Under the pieces are notes generated by a model. It made no database searches. It saw only the letters and a program-made list of their open reading frames with translations, and was not told where the DNA came from. Positions 9,780-21,916 of a stretch of DNA of 64,000 nt are shown here, in pieces. The DNA lies in NCBI RefSeq assembly GCF_954871325.1, contig NC_088776.1, positions 17,236,052 through 17,300,051 on the forward strand, in the 5' to 3' direction. Source of the stretch: Gordionus sp. m RMFG-2023 (taxonomy: Eukaryota; Nematomorpha; Gordioida; Chordodea; Parachordodidae). How positions within the stretch are numbered: the stretch's first letter is position 1; each line of letters begins with the position of its first letter. The position numbers were made by a program, and so were the translations under genes.

Positions 9780-12700
9780 ATGATTAATAAAAAATACCAC
9801 AATTGCTTATTATGTACAAAAAAGAATGAGCAATTTTATTGTGAATTATGCATAAAGCGAGGTAATTTTAATTACTCCAATAATTGTTCAAGCTTAAGGT
9901 AAAATAGTAGAATATATAAATTTATAATAAATAAATAAAGTTATTATGATCTTTTAGAAAAGTTATATACAAAAAAAGAACAATTGGTTAAATTAAAAGA
10001 AAAGTTGAAATTATTTTGTTTATTTATAAATAATTTACTTTAAGGGCCTCTGAAATAATTCAAAAATGTTATATTGTTTCAGTATGTGAAAATTATTGCT
10101 TAAATTTATAACTTAATATTTTAAGGAACATTTTTCAAGTTTGTTGGACCCCCCAAAATATAATATATTATATCAAGATTATAACAAAGAAGGTATGAAA
10201 ACATAATTACACTATAGTTTAATTATATTATAGTTGAGTCTCATATCAATGCCTTGAAATATCAAATAGCTGAAAGGACAAAAATATATAATGGCAAAAA
10301 AACTATTCTCGATAGAGAGAAACAACTTTTAACAACTCTTTATATATTGAAAGATGAATATACTAATGGCTTGTACAATAAATTGAAGTGTCTTGATAAA
10401 ATACGTAGTCATTTCATATCAAAAATGTTTAAAACAATATTCTTGATTACTGCTCATTCTAGTCTAAATCTCAAAATGTAATTTTTGATTTTATTAATTT
10501 ATATTTTTCAATGATATATCTCATTTTTTCTTTACTATTTTTTACAGTGAACACCAACTCCTATCGGGATCTCATTTACCACAGATATATAAAATTCTTA
10601 ATATAACATATGACCCAACATACAACTACAATATTACTGGTAAATTACTTAAAATGTATTTAAAAAACTTGCATACTCAGCTGTTTCCTTCAAATCATGC
10701 TTTCCTTTCTGACTAACCTCTATTTTACTCTAATGTGGTTTATTTTTTTATTATGTTCTATGAAATATTTTTTTGATATATATTTGAAAGTCCAACTCGG
10801 CTGTTATATTTTTGCCAGGGCCTAATTCCAATTAATTATGATTATTTGAAACAAATATTTAAATAAATTATAAAAATATTGTAATAGATCATGGGGCCAA
10901 TCACCATCAATCATAAAACAATGACAATATTTTAAAGTTATAGAAGCAAACTATTAAAATTTTGTCAACCCCAAGTTCGGTTTCTAGTGAAAGGTTATTT
11001 TCTATAACCATAGAGGAAAGTTGAGCACAATTGAAATGAAAAGCATGACATTCTTTGTGTTATTAATATGAAATTAGAGAAATGAAAACTATGATAGAAT
11101 AAATTCAAAAAAGCGTAAAATTATAGCGATAAAGTTTTGAAAAATTTAAAAATGCCCTGAATTTTGGGGCTTGACGGGAGTGATCAAATTATTGTCTCAT
11201 GAGCAGTTGGGTCAAATTTTTTTTAGTAGTAAGCATGAAAGGACATGAATATTTTTTATTGCTACACCATGAATAAAAAATTAGACCTGCACCCACCTCT
11301 ACTCCGTACATTATTTCATCCATAATCCATATCATATCATATTTATATTTAAATAAACTGGAGAAACCACAAAGAATGTAAAAACATCAAAACCGAGTCC
11401 ATTTGTTTCTTTTTTATTTTGAAAAGAATTCATATTTATTGAAACAAAATATAAAACATTATATATAAATAAGGCTTTTATTCTAGAGGTGGGTGCAGGC
11501 CTAATTTTTTATTCACGGCCTGTCCTCTCACGATGATAACATAAGGAATTCACGCCCTTTCATGCTTACCACAAAAACAAATATGACCCGACCCGCCTGC
11601 CCATGAAACACAATATTTTGATCACGCCCAAAAATTCATGGTGTTTTTAAATTTTTCAATACTTTATTGCTAGTGAAGGTCACGGTCTGGACTGGACCGA
11701 TACCTTTGGACTGGGCCACGGTCCTTAAGAAAAAGATCGATCTAGACTGTGGTCCTAAATAAAAAAACATATTTTTTTTAACCTAATTTGATTTGTTTTA
11801 TCATTTTATTAAATATAAGAGTATTATATAAACAATAAAATTTATCCAATGGTATTGAAGAAAATGATTTTGTGCTTGTGGAGGGCATATTAAAATTAAG
11901 AGTAGATTGTATTTTTTGAGATATTTTCATCATTAGAAGTATATATTTTATGTTTTATCAGATGTCTGCTTAAGGTACCTAATTATTTTATTAAGAATAT
12001 GGTTAAGTAATTTTTACAATAAATTATACAGACAGTTTCTTTAAAAAAAATATTACTATATAATAACCAAAATATTTTAATAATATTACTGCTTATTTTG
12101 ATTAATTTATTGCTTAAAAAATTATAAACAATTATTTTGTTACTAGTTGCTGACGATACATTAAGTTTGGTACTGCAGTGAACACATACTCTATCTTTTT
12201 TATTGGGACTATAAGTAAAATGTTTCTTGGACAAACTTATGGTTTTTATATTGTAAAATAAAAATTAACAAAATCTAAAATAACTCTAGAAAAATATCAT
12301 AAAATAAAATATACAAAAAAATTATATTAATTGAATAGTAAAACAAACTTAAACAATAATAAAAGACCGGTCCGGACCACGGTCCTCAAAAAAAGATCGG
12401 TCCGGTCCGATCCCGGTCTAAGACCGATAGGACCGTTGACCTTCACTATTTATTGCTATATTTTTACGCTTTATTGAATTTTATCATAGTTTTATTTCTC
12501 TAATTCCATATTAATAACAGAAAATAATTACAATTTATAAATCTAAATTTTATTTAGAAAAGAAGAATGCTCATGTTTTTTTATTTAAATTGTCTTCGCT
12601 TTTCCTCTACTGATCCATTGGCTAAAGAAAATAATCACTAGAAGCCGAATGCCAAGACGGACAAAATTTTATTAGCTAGTTTTCTCAAAAATGGGACTGA

Positions 12701-15700
12701 ATTTTCTTGCTTCCAAAATATAAAAATATTGTCATTGTTTTATGAGCGATGAATCTTTTAAGCTCATCCTCACAACTTTCATTGGTAGATGTTGAAGCTT
12801 CATCAGAATCATCTAGAAATTCTCTAAATGTTTCATTTAGAATATACGATCTTTTATGTGTTTAGGATGAATTAGAGAAGTTGTAAATGATAGTTGGCAT
12901 TGACTTATGCATATGATCTGATTTCATATCATTTCGCATTTTTTAGGTTGTTCTATATATACCTTCCTTTTCTTCGTGTATTAAATATTTAAGACTTGAA
13001 ATTTGGATCTAGAATTAGGCCTACCTTGTGTATGGCCGCATAATAAATCTTTCCTTTAAAAAATTTTTCTATTTTTTAGGGTTTTTAATAATTATTGTAT
13101 CACACCTTTAGAAGGCTGTCAAAATTTTACTAATTTTTGTTTCCATAGATAAACTTCATTTATTGTGGGACTAGAATCTGGGCTCAGATTATTCGAGCAG
13201 TATTGATAAATGAAAAGACATATTTAAATTAAATTTATTTATTACCAAATTCCCATAGCTGAACGAGAGTTGAGAGATTTATTATTTTTCATTCAATTCA
13301 AATTTTATAAGACAGAAAAAAATGTCGTTTCTAAAATGCTGAAATTTTTTGTTTTCAATTATTCATTTTTCAAAAAGAACTTAATCAAATTAGAAAATAT
13401 ATATTTATAATTATAAAATTGCAAATTTATATTTATAAAAAAACAATTTTAAAAATTGAAATTTCCGAGATTCACGGGGTATTTTGGGAAGACTTGTCAC
13501 GCCTAATAATTTAAAATTTATTCATACTCACGCTGTGACCCATCGTGTCACGCATCACGGCCCGCGCCCATCTCTCCTTATTCATAAAATATAACATTGT
13601 AATATCATTCTTAGCTCCGGTGGAACACATTTTTAGCATAAATTCAGAGTTAATTACAAACATTGCTAATCGGATAAAAATTATGGAAAATATTATTTTA
13701 TTGTATATTTTTGCACATTATCTATTAAATAATTCAATCCAACGGTTAACGTTATAAAATAATATATTTTAAAAATAGTTTGGATTCAATAAAATACCAA
13801 GATTTGAGCTCTCAGACTCGATTTTATAAGGCTGAAAGAAATCATTTCATTACCCTATATCAAAATATCTGGTTTAGACTGGTCAGCGTACTATATTTCC
13901 CTCTATGTAGTATTCGTATACCACTAAAATTATATTTCATTATATAATCTTTTAAGATAAAACCGACGAGGATATAGGTTTTACTCATATTACTCCTACA
14001 CTTCTGACATCACGTAGTGATAGACATAGACGTTATACAGCTGACGCATGCCCATCTGACAGCGCTACTTCAAATAAAAATGGTGACAATTTAATTAAAA
14101 CCGCCAAAATCCGCCTCTCCCGTCCTATCTGGCAAGATGTATTTTTTTGTAAATTTTATAAAAAGATATATTTTCCACATACCCATTGTTGAATTGTTTA
14201 ACGATTTAAATCACTTTTCAGATGTTCTTGGAAAATAATAAAATAAAATGTATTAAACCAATTCCTACTTCACACTACAAATTACAACAAATAAATCGAG
14301 AAGATATCGAAATGGCAATGGAAGCAGCTTCCTTGATTATATTTCCGAATACTGGGCCATTAAATCCAATTAACAAAGGTTAGTGAGTATGACTAAATAC
14401 TGTATTGTTAAATTGCATTGCTAAAAAACAATTCATATTAAATCAAAATTTTATTATATAATCTTTTTATAAAAATAATTTTTAGAAACATTTCTTAAAA
14501 TATACTTAATTCAATTTTATATTAAATAAAAAATTAAGATTAAATATCAAATTATATTTAATTCTATTTTTCTTTAATATTTAATGGAAAATAAATATAT
14601 TTGCTACCTTATCACAACTCAAATTTCATTTTTCAATTATAAAATTAACTAATATATCCAAAAGAGGGCGTTAAAACCTTAGCACTTTTTTTGTATTTGG
14701 GTATAGATATATGTGGATAACCTCAAAATTAAATAAAAATGATAGGTTTCTTTGACATTTAATTTATGCGTAGGTCTAGAATCGATAAATAACGGCAAAC
14801 TTGTAAGGCACATATTGCTGGCGTTATTGATTGAAATCTCTTCATTTTTGTTTCCAATGCTTATATTTACGTGTAGAACATTATCCTTAAAAATATTTTA
14901 AAAATATTATGATTTGATCGATTGCCAAACTCAAAACTGACCGCTTACTAAATATTCGTTGGACCAAATTTGCTAGTAACATTGAAAAATGTTTTTTTTA
15001 TATTTTTATTCCTATAAATACATGTAAAAAATTATTCCTAAAATTATTTTGAAAATATCGGGATTTGAGACCGATACCCGACTCGTAACCGACCCAATGA
15101 CTCAATACGACATTGCTTGCGTTACCCATGGAAATTTTTTTAATAGGTGTTAAGTATTATTCCAAAAAATTTTATAAAAATATTTTGATTTGGCCGATTG
15201 CCGAACTCAAGACCGACACTTACTAAATATTTGATTAACAAATTTTTATTATTTGACTGGTAACCTGTTGGTTATTAGGCGGGTATCAGTCGAATTAAAA
15301 TATTTTTATAAAATTTTCTGGAATAATGTTTAACACGTAAATATACACTTATAGAGCAAAAATGATCATTTTTCCATGGATAACACCAGCAATGCAGTAT
15401 TTAGTCATTGGGTCGGTTATCGGTCATATCACGTTTTTAAAATATTTTTGGAATAATATTTTACATTTCTTTTTATTTTCCAAATATTTACAAATGATAC
15501 ACCCTAAATTTTTTCTCCGATGAAGATTGGAAGACTGTAAAAAATGGTGGCCTCATTAAAGCCGTTAAAGGAAGAAGCTTAATGTTCCAAAAAAGCATTT
15601 TTCAGGTGACTTTATAGGTCAATTGACCAAATGTAAAATAAGGCTTCAAAAAATTGATTCCCTATCATCACAAGACTCGATTTCAGCTCTTAACAAAAGG

Positions 15701-18700
15701 GGAAAAAATTAATTACTTTTTTCTGTCTTATATTAAGACCCTACGTTTAAATCTCTTTTGAACTAAGAGAAAAAAATTAGCTATGAAACATTTTATTGTC
15801 ATGGAAACATTTAAAATTTTAAAGATGAAGAATTAAATATAATAAGCAATTCGGATAAATCTTCAGAAGGACAAGAAAAAGAAAAACTTACAAAAAGGAT
15901 GATATTCTCAGAGTTGTTAAACGGTACTTTTAAAAGTAGCGCGCTACCGCTATTTGTTAAAAAAAGTAGCGCGCTACCGCTATCGCTATTTGTTAGAAAA
16001 AGTAGCGCGCTACCGCTATCGCTATTTGTTAGAAAAAGTAGCGCGCTACCGCTATCGTTATTTGTCAAAAAAAGTAGCTTTAGCTACTTTTTTAAAAATA
16101 TTTACAAACAAATTTTTTATTTTTTGCCTATAATGTTATTGTATAGTAAATATATAAAAATCAACATTTATAAATATATAAAAATCAACATTTATAAATA
16201 TTAAAATATAGTTAGTTTTGATTATAAAAAAATTTATGTAGTAAAAATAAATATTTATGGTAATTTGTTGCATTTTAATAATAAAATCATTTCAGTATTA
16301 TCATCCCCAAGCTAGAGCGACGATCAGAAAGTATAAGTTTTGCCTTACTAAATAATTTCTCGACACTAGCACTTTAGGGTAAGGGCGTATTTAATCTTAT
16401 ATACATTTTTTAATATAAGATAGATTATCAATAATTTTATTTGCAAGTACATCGTATGTCTGGCATCCTATTATCATTTTGAGGGCTAATGCCACAGATC
16501 TTCTTTTTAAAGTCATAGGGTCTAGCCAATGGCCTGTGATTCCCAAATAAGCTCAAAATTATTTAATCAGATCAATTTATAAATATAAATAAGTTTTTAC
16601 CTTCTATTATGTGTCCAACTATCTTCCGTGGTACATATATATGATATCTCTGATAACTCTACTATTAGAGCATCTTTCATCATTTTAAAGTTATCTGCTA
16701 TTTTATTCATTAGTGTCTGGCGGCATAAAATTGTTGTACCAGGGGATAGAGTTTTAATCATCATGGTAAATGGTGGATTATCAACTAAGGACATTGGCTG
16801 AACTGTATAAATTATAAAATCAACAATAACTTTATCAGCCAATTTCTGAGAAATATTGTCATTTGCATATTAATATGGTGAATTGAATTAGTCTTTTTGG
16901 ATAGTCGCTTATACCAAAATTATTTAGATGTTTCTCCATTTCCTTAAAACTCATGAACAGTCTTATAAAATAAATATTATTAGAATGTAAAAATGATAAT
17001 TTACCTTTAGGTGTTTCTTGAGGTTATAGCTACTGGATTAATTTGAGGAAATATTTTTTTTTACATTTTAAACAAATAAATTTGAAACCAGTTTTGTTTA
17101 TATATTTATTTTAAAAAATTTTCAAATCTAGGGAATGGGAAATTTGTATTATAGCTATTAAGAACATTTTCTTCACTGGTATCTTCCATTTCATTAATAT
17201 CATTGTCTGAATCACTTTCAACGATTTGGATATCCATAGGCAATCACATTTTAAATTATTAACACGTGATTTAGGTTTATAATACAAATGAAAATATAAA
17301 TTACAAATTGAAATTATATTTCAATTTCAAAATTAAATAATAAATCATAAAAATTATAATTAATTATGATATTATATTTAAATTTTCATGTTTATACTTA
17401 CCTTCATTATATTTTTTAAAAGTAGCGAAGTAGCGGCTACTTACAAAAAAAATAGCGCGCTAAAAAATTAAATAATTACAAAAAAAGTAACCGCTATTAG
17501 CTATAGCTACCAAAAAAGTTAGCGCGCTACTTTAACAACTCTGGATATTCTATCAACTATAAAAAAGTTTAGAGCGTCGTCTAGATAATCATAAAATTTG
17601 CTTGAATATTAGGAATCCAATAAAGTAAAAAATTCGATCCTCTATGAATTGGCCCAAATCGTATTAGCTCCATATAGTCAGGTAAGTCTTGAACATATTT
17701 TTTCGATGCTTAAATTTATACTAACACGACAAGAATCAATATAAATGATTATCTTTTAAAAAAATATATTATTGCTTCGATGTAATAATTGATTGATTTA
17801 ATAATTTAATAAAGATGTATTAAAATGGATATTTTTTTTAAAACCGTTTCAGAACATTCCAAAAGGTGGTACCGAACTGGAATGGAACAATTTTTTGACT
17901 AGAACGGAACGGGAACACATAAATGCCCTTGTTCCGGGTCCCTATTTATATTATTAAATGCGATATATGTTTATACCTTATTTTATTATTTTGGAATATT
18001 ACTATCTTTATTATAATATTTTGATTTACAAATTTTTGTAAGTTCCAATAAATTTTATTTTCATATAATATATTTCATAATTATCAATCTTGTTGCAAAA
18101 AAAATGATAATTGAATGGCGATCTTTTTTAATTATTTTAATAATGATTCCCATTGTTCCACTTTATTTATTTCTTTTCCATAAAGTAAATAAAATACACG
18201 GCCAATGACAGGTTCATATATATATTACAAAATTAATATATTTTTAAAAACATTAATTACACAAATATATCTTTTTAAATAAATATTAATTACGACACCT
18301 TTATCAGATTTTAGATAAGGGAAATTCCTGTTGATGAAATATAAGTAACAGACGTGCGAATTTTTAGTTATAAATTTTATTGAATTACGAGAAGATCATT
18401 AACCACTACTAGTATTTCTTTTACAAATCGAATGTCTTATTTATTCAACTATTCACGAATATTAATTTTGATTATTATATTCGTATTTAAATATTATTCA
18501 TATTAGCGAATATTGTTTGATTGATTTGAAAGCTTTTATTTTTCTTTATTACCATTAAAAAGAAATGTGCTTGGTATATTAGATTACTATTAGAATAAAC
18601 ATAATATACTCGAGTTATTTATTGTTTATTCGAATATACAAACATCAATTTTACAAAAATTAATGCACATAAAGTTAACAAAAAATAAATTTCAGCCAAG

Positions 18701-21569
18701 TTATAATATAATAAATATTAAACATATCATGAAGCATAAAAAATAAATCGTATATTTTGTTTGTCACTAAAGAAAAAGCAACACTAATAATTAAAATGTT
18801 TTATTTACAATTTAGTCTTGTAAATTATTTAGATAAAATAGCTAGTCGATCATTCCTAAAAAAGTTAAGACAAAATAAATTTCACAAAATTATATGGCGG
18901 ATATTCCAAAAATAGTGAACTATAAACTACAAAATTTTATGTGAAAATATTGACATTTAAGAAAATATTATTAGAATTTCTTTTCTATTCAAATAATATT
19001 CGTAAATAATAAAATGTAATTATTCGTTCGAAATATATTAAACCTAATTCGAATATTGTATTCGGAAGGAGCACTGGTATTGTTAAACGGCTCGATTTGA
19101 ATCGATTTTTATAAACTCGATATTTTACCCAGAGAAATATTATGCAACCCTGAAGATTATGACGAAATTTTGAGGCTCAGGCAATATTTTTTTGGCTAAA
19201 ATATTGAGTTAGCCATTTCTAAAAATCGTACTAATATTATTTCTCTTCCCCTTATGCTAAATAAAAAAAGGATTTTTAAAAAATATGTCCAAATTGAAGA
19301 AAAAAAAACATTTCATCTGAATCTAGAACATTAAGAAGTAATAACTATTTTAAAATTATCTTTTGGTGGTTCTTTTATTTACTGGAGAAGTGACCCAGGA
19401 GGATATATTTTAGACTAACTTTATTTCCACCAAAAGTGGAGTTACACAAATAATCAACTGTCTTATTATATCATATATGTATGTCAACAATATGATTTTT
19501 TATGTCAAAAAATAACGAGAAGAATCGCCACCACAACCAATAGAGTATAGCACCATTTTTATTCACAACTTATCATGCCTCAGTTACGCTACTCAGGTCT
19601 GTCAAGTAGTTAGCCACATTTTGGACGTGTCAATGTCCACTCGATCAACTCATACTAAGGATATACAGTGAGTCATACTATGCATTAAAGATTTGAAAAT
19701 CATTTCGGATAATCTTTATTTTTATTTCGGGTCTGCCTTTTTGGGGCAAATAACAAATTTTTTTATTTGCTTGAAAAATTAAGCTAGATGCAGATCAAGA
19801 CTATGCATTGTAATTAATATAGCATACCTTTTTTAAAATATATTTCTAATTTATTTTACACTTAATTTCATATCAATGTTAGTATTGTTTTTAAATAATA
19901 CATTATTCTTATTTATGATATCTAAGTCAGAGACCTACAGGCCCGGTCCTGGGCCGTATTTTAATTTTTCAAAATATACACAGGCAGGGCCTGAATTTTT
20001 TTAAAAAAAATCCGGGCCAGGCCGGGCCGCATATTTTAAAATCAAATATTTGAAATCGCCACGTGCAAATTGTACGTCTGCAGCTCTCTGTTATAAGTAT
20101 TATTGAAATTAGATAGTGGACATAAAAAATATTTTGATTTCAAATAATTTTGTTTTTAAATTTCAAAATTAATTTTGTCTTGAATTTATGTTTTGGTCTC
20201 ATTTTTTAATTTTTGAAGTTCATTTTTTTTTTAGTCCGAGCCCTAATTGAAATAATACAAAAAATACATACCAGATTACGTTTTTATATGGGTCATATTT
20301 ATATTCAATATCATTACATTAATTTTGACCTAATGCTTTAACCTTAAAGAAATTATATATTTCTAAATATCTTTTACATGCCTAATTTGTTAAATGTAGA
20401 TTATATTTATTTAGCATTCTTAAAGAATAACTTAAGTTAAAGTTATTGTATTTTAGAAATTAATAAAATTGCTTTAGAGGTAAAACATAGGACAAATTTA
20501 ACGGAATGATTCAATATAATACAAAAAATATTCAAATTTTTTACTCATTATATCATCATATAAACAAAAATTATTATAGCCAACTACTTTTAGATTCTCA
20601 TATTAATCCAAACAATTTCAACGGTAATGCTCAGCATTTATTGAAACCGGTTATAACTGAAATTATATCCAATATCAAGCATCTAATTAAGCTAGCGACT
20701 TCAATTAAGGACGCCGATCAATCCTATACATCGTTGAAAGAGTTGGTTAATTTGCAAAGTATCCAAAATCCTATACACCTTTTGCATGTTTTAAAACTAA
20801 GTCTAACGGATAGTGATGAAAATCTGAAACCCGCCAATCATAGCGGAAAGTAGTGTAAAAAATGTTTTATGATAAATAATAATTTAATTTTTTATGTCTA
20901 AAATAATCTGTATAGTTTTTGAATTATTAAGCTGTCCAAAATTTGATTTTTAAAAAAATCATAAATTTTGAAAATTTAATTAACTTTTTCACGGAAGATA
21001 AAAATATGTACAAAACATAATTCTATAAAATTCTAAAAGTTTTAAAAATTAACATGATTTCATTATAATCTGTAAAAGTAGTCTCAAAAAAATCGTAGTT
21101 TTGGACCTATTCTAGCAAGATGTATTTTAATTTGATAAAGCTTTGTTGAATTAGACCAAAGTTTTCATGGCGTATATGCAAAATATGAATCTGCAATATT
21201 GGAAATTCCCGATCAAATGATTACCTTCTATGATCAAAAAGAAACGGCAGCTATACACAGTAGTTTTTCGGATAACGATGATTTTGATATAGTTCACCTT
21301 AAAGAAGCTAAACAAGGTTTGTAAAACCATTATTAAATACAAATATCATTTTTTTAAAATTTTCTACATTTTACGAGAATTTTATTTTTACTTTTAAATT
21401 ATAATTAAAAAATTTGTTATAAAATATACTAGGTTTTGAAAATTGTATATCACTATCTAGTATTTGGTCTAAAAATACTTCTTCAGCTCACCTTAATAAA
21501 GGATATAATACCAAGCCTTATTTCGGAATGGATAACCCCATAAAATCATTTAGTTCTTGGTGGAAATAA
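9780..21569 (+). CDS. Atg14/Barkor-like autophagy protein, nine exons
   Basis: Proposed exons are 9780-9898, 9941-10017, 10234-10477, 10548-10639, 13957-14138, 14222-14378, 20594-20849, 21141-21316 and 21433-21569. All have GT-AG borders, phases agree at every junction, and together they give 479 residues; human ATG14 has 492. Residues 9-24 form a C-x2-C-x8-C-x2-C knuckle (CLLCTKKNEQFYCELC) with the same spacing as ATG14, followed by RGNFNYSN, comparable to its GDFVYFD. Next come a charged coiled coil and KIRSHFISKMFKTIFLI, resembling the ATG14 LRRSHILELTSVIFPI. The C-terminus SFSSWWK recalls the aromatic BATS end. The middle (exons 5-7) is not recognisable. In other animals Atg14 directs the Vps34-Beclin 1 complex to autophagosome sites. 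Introns 4 (3.3 kb) and 6 (6.2 kb) are filled with transposons; intron 1 is only 42 bp. Exon 8 could instead start at 21162. Gene model fairly sure, identity moderate. Confidence 0.62.
10940..11301 (+). mobile_element. hAT 3' end fragment (copy 1)
   Basis: Plus-strand hATC remnant (ILSTPSSVSSERLFSI, near 10957) followed by a terminus ending CCTGCACCCACCTCTA at 11301. About 250 bp (11055-11301) matches the inverted 3' end of the hAT at 11484. The 5' part is missing. Confidence 0.75.
11484..13575 (-). mobile_element. hAT transposon (copy 2), degraded, with nested MITE
   Basis: Ends TAGAGGTGGGTGCAGGCC and (inverted) AGAGATGGGCGCGGGCC, with a degenerate duplication TTTTATTC / CCTTATTC (6 of 8). 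On the minus strand, 12900-12540 reads as an acidic linker and hATC: DELKRFIAHK, then LANKILSVLAFG and GSVEEKRRQF in shifted frames. The MITE at 11671-12448 interrupts its 3' region. It faces the fragment at 10940-11301 tail to tail. Confidence 0.75.
11671..12448. mobile_element. hAT-type element with BED remnant (778 bp)
   Basis: Ends TAGTGAAGGTCACGGTC and (inverted) TAGTGAAGGTCAACGGTC are flanked by a perfect 8-bp duplication TTTATTGC at 11663-11670 and 12449-12456. Subterminal regions are rich in GGTCCGGACC-like palindromes. The minus strand (12234-11983) encodes a short peptide starting MSKKHFTYSPNKKDRVCVHC, which looks like the first half of a BED finger, so this is a deletion derivative of an autonomous hAT. 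Confidence 0.92.
13590..13740 (+). pseudogene. hAT transposase C-terminal relic
   Basis: Plus-strand sequence reads FLAPVEHIFSINSELITN followed by RIKIMENIILL. This matches the hATC pattern APVER-FS ... R-R-m-e--L. No ends were found. It lies in intron 4 of the Atg14-like gene, directly beside the hAT at 11484-13575. Confidence 0.6.
14800..15480. repeat. Direct and inverted repeat cluster
   Basis: A unit of roughly 150-200 bp containing GATTGCC(A/G)AACTCAA(A/G)ACCGA and CCATGGAAATTTTT appears twice in direct orientation (about 14810-14965 and 15110-15240) and once inverted (about 15260-15460). The inverted copy reads GACCGATAACCGACCCAATGAC on the minus strand, matching 15088-15104 on the plus strand. 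Possibly a foldback transposon or satellite piece in intron 6 of the Atg14-like gene. Confidence 0.6.
15909..17543 (-). mobile_element. hAT transposon, 1.6 kb, degraded
   Basis: Ends CAGAGTTGTTAAA in inverted orientation are flanked by a perfect 8-bp duplication GATATTCT at 15901-15908 and 17544-17551. The minus strand holds a conserved transposase segment at 16842-16597 (MSLVDNPPFTMMIKTLSPG, CTTEDSWTHNRR) and, downstream at about 16370-16290, SVEKLFSKAKLILSDRRSSL of the hATC domain. Both subterminal regions are packed with AGCGCGCTA and AGCGGTAGC-type palindromes. A relative lies at 24190-25170. Confidence 0.93.
15932..16088. repeat. 36-bp tandem repeat, about four units
   Basis: Four near-identical units containing AAAAGTAGCGCGCTACCGCT and CGCTATTTGTTAG lie just inside the left end of the hAT. 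Each unit contains the palindrome GTAGCGCGCTAC. They are expanded subterminal repeats, probably transposase binding sites. Confidence 0.85.
17761..19079. other. No gene; end of an unassigned element
   Basis: No exon recognised. Near 17850-17945 the GGAACGGGAACA ... TGTTCCGGGTCCCTA stretch looks like a subterminal region of a transposon whose other end I could not find. The rest (18340-19075) is AT-rich with repeated ATTCGAATATT-like strings. Confidence 0.4.
19080..19230. mobile_element. MITE fragment, TGTTGTTAAACGGCTC family
   Basis: Starts TATTGTTAAACGGCTC and contains GGCTAAAATATTGAGTTAGCC, matching the complete element at 26790-27012, but the right end is incomplete. Confidence 0.65.
19928..20090. 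mobile_element. hAT-type MITE, CAGAGACCT-GCCCGG family, copy 1
   Basis: Begins CAGAGACCTACAGGCCCGG and ends in an inverted relative of it (ACGTCTGCAGCTCTCTG). Flanks ATCTAAGT and TTATAAGT match at 6 of 8 positions. Inside are alternating GGGCCGGGCC-type and AT-rich blocks. Other copies lie at 25178, 57750-57882, 59005 and 59811. Confidence 0.75.
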
Positions 21570-21916
21570 TTTCCCAATTTTTTGTTGATTTGATAGTTGG
21601 ATTATAATAATGTAAATGTAATATTGTAATTTATTTTAAAATTCTATATTTATTTACGGGTTTTATATATTTTTTGGAGAAAATAATATATATTTTTGAT
21701 GTATTTAATATTTTTAATATAAAGATTATTATTATTCATATTTTGTAGTGTAAGCAACATTATTTTAATTTAGAATAATGGGAAATCAATTAGCATTGTA
21801 AAAATTATCAATAATCTGTAAAATAAATTTACACAAATTTAACATTTCTGGATTGAAAGAAAAAATTGAGTTAATTACAACACACTTGATACCTGATATT
21901 CATTTTAATAATTAAT

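Larger units (their letters stand above)
15500..17760 (+). mobile_element. Degraded hAT interrupted by a second hAT
   Basis: After the insertion at 15909-17543 is set aside, the plus strand ends in FDPLYELAQIVLAPYSQVSL and then EHIFSMLKFILT at 17635-17750. This is the hATC pattern LA--VLA-PasQ-S-ER-FS-L--IL. Protein-like sequence upstream (15520-15740) may be part of it. No ends were identified. Confidence 0.55.

Noticed and set aside
15932-16088. Regular 36-bp repeats resembling a CRISPR array
   Set aside because: Units are contiguous with no unique spacers, lie at a hAT end, and the genome is eukaryotic.
20506-20853. A 115-codon frame as a separate small gene ending at TAG 20851
   Set aside because: An acceptor at 20593 and donor at 20850 place its conserved part as exon 7 of the Atg14-like gene in correct phase; the apparent stop lies in the donor.
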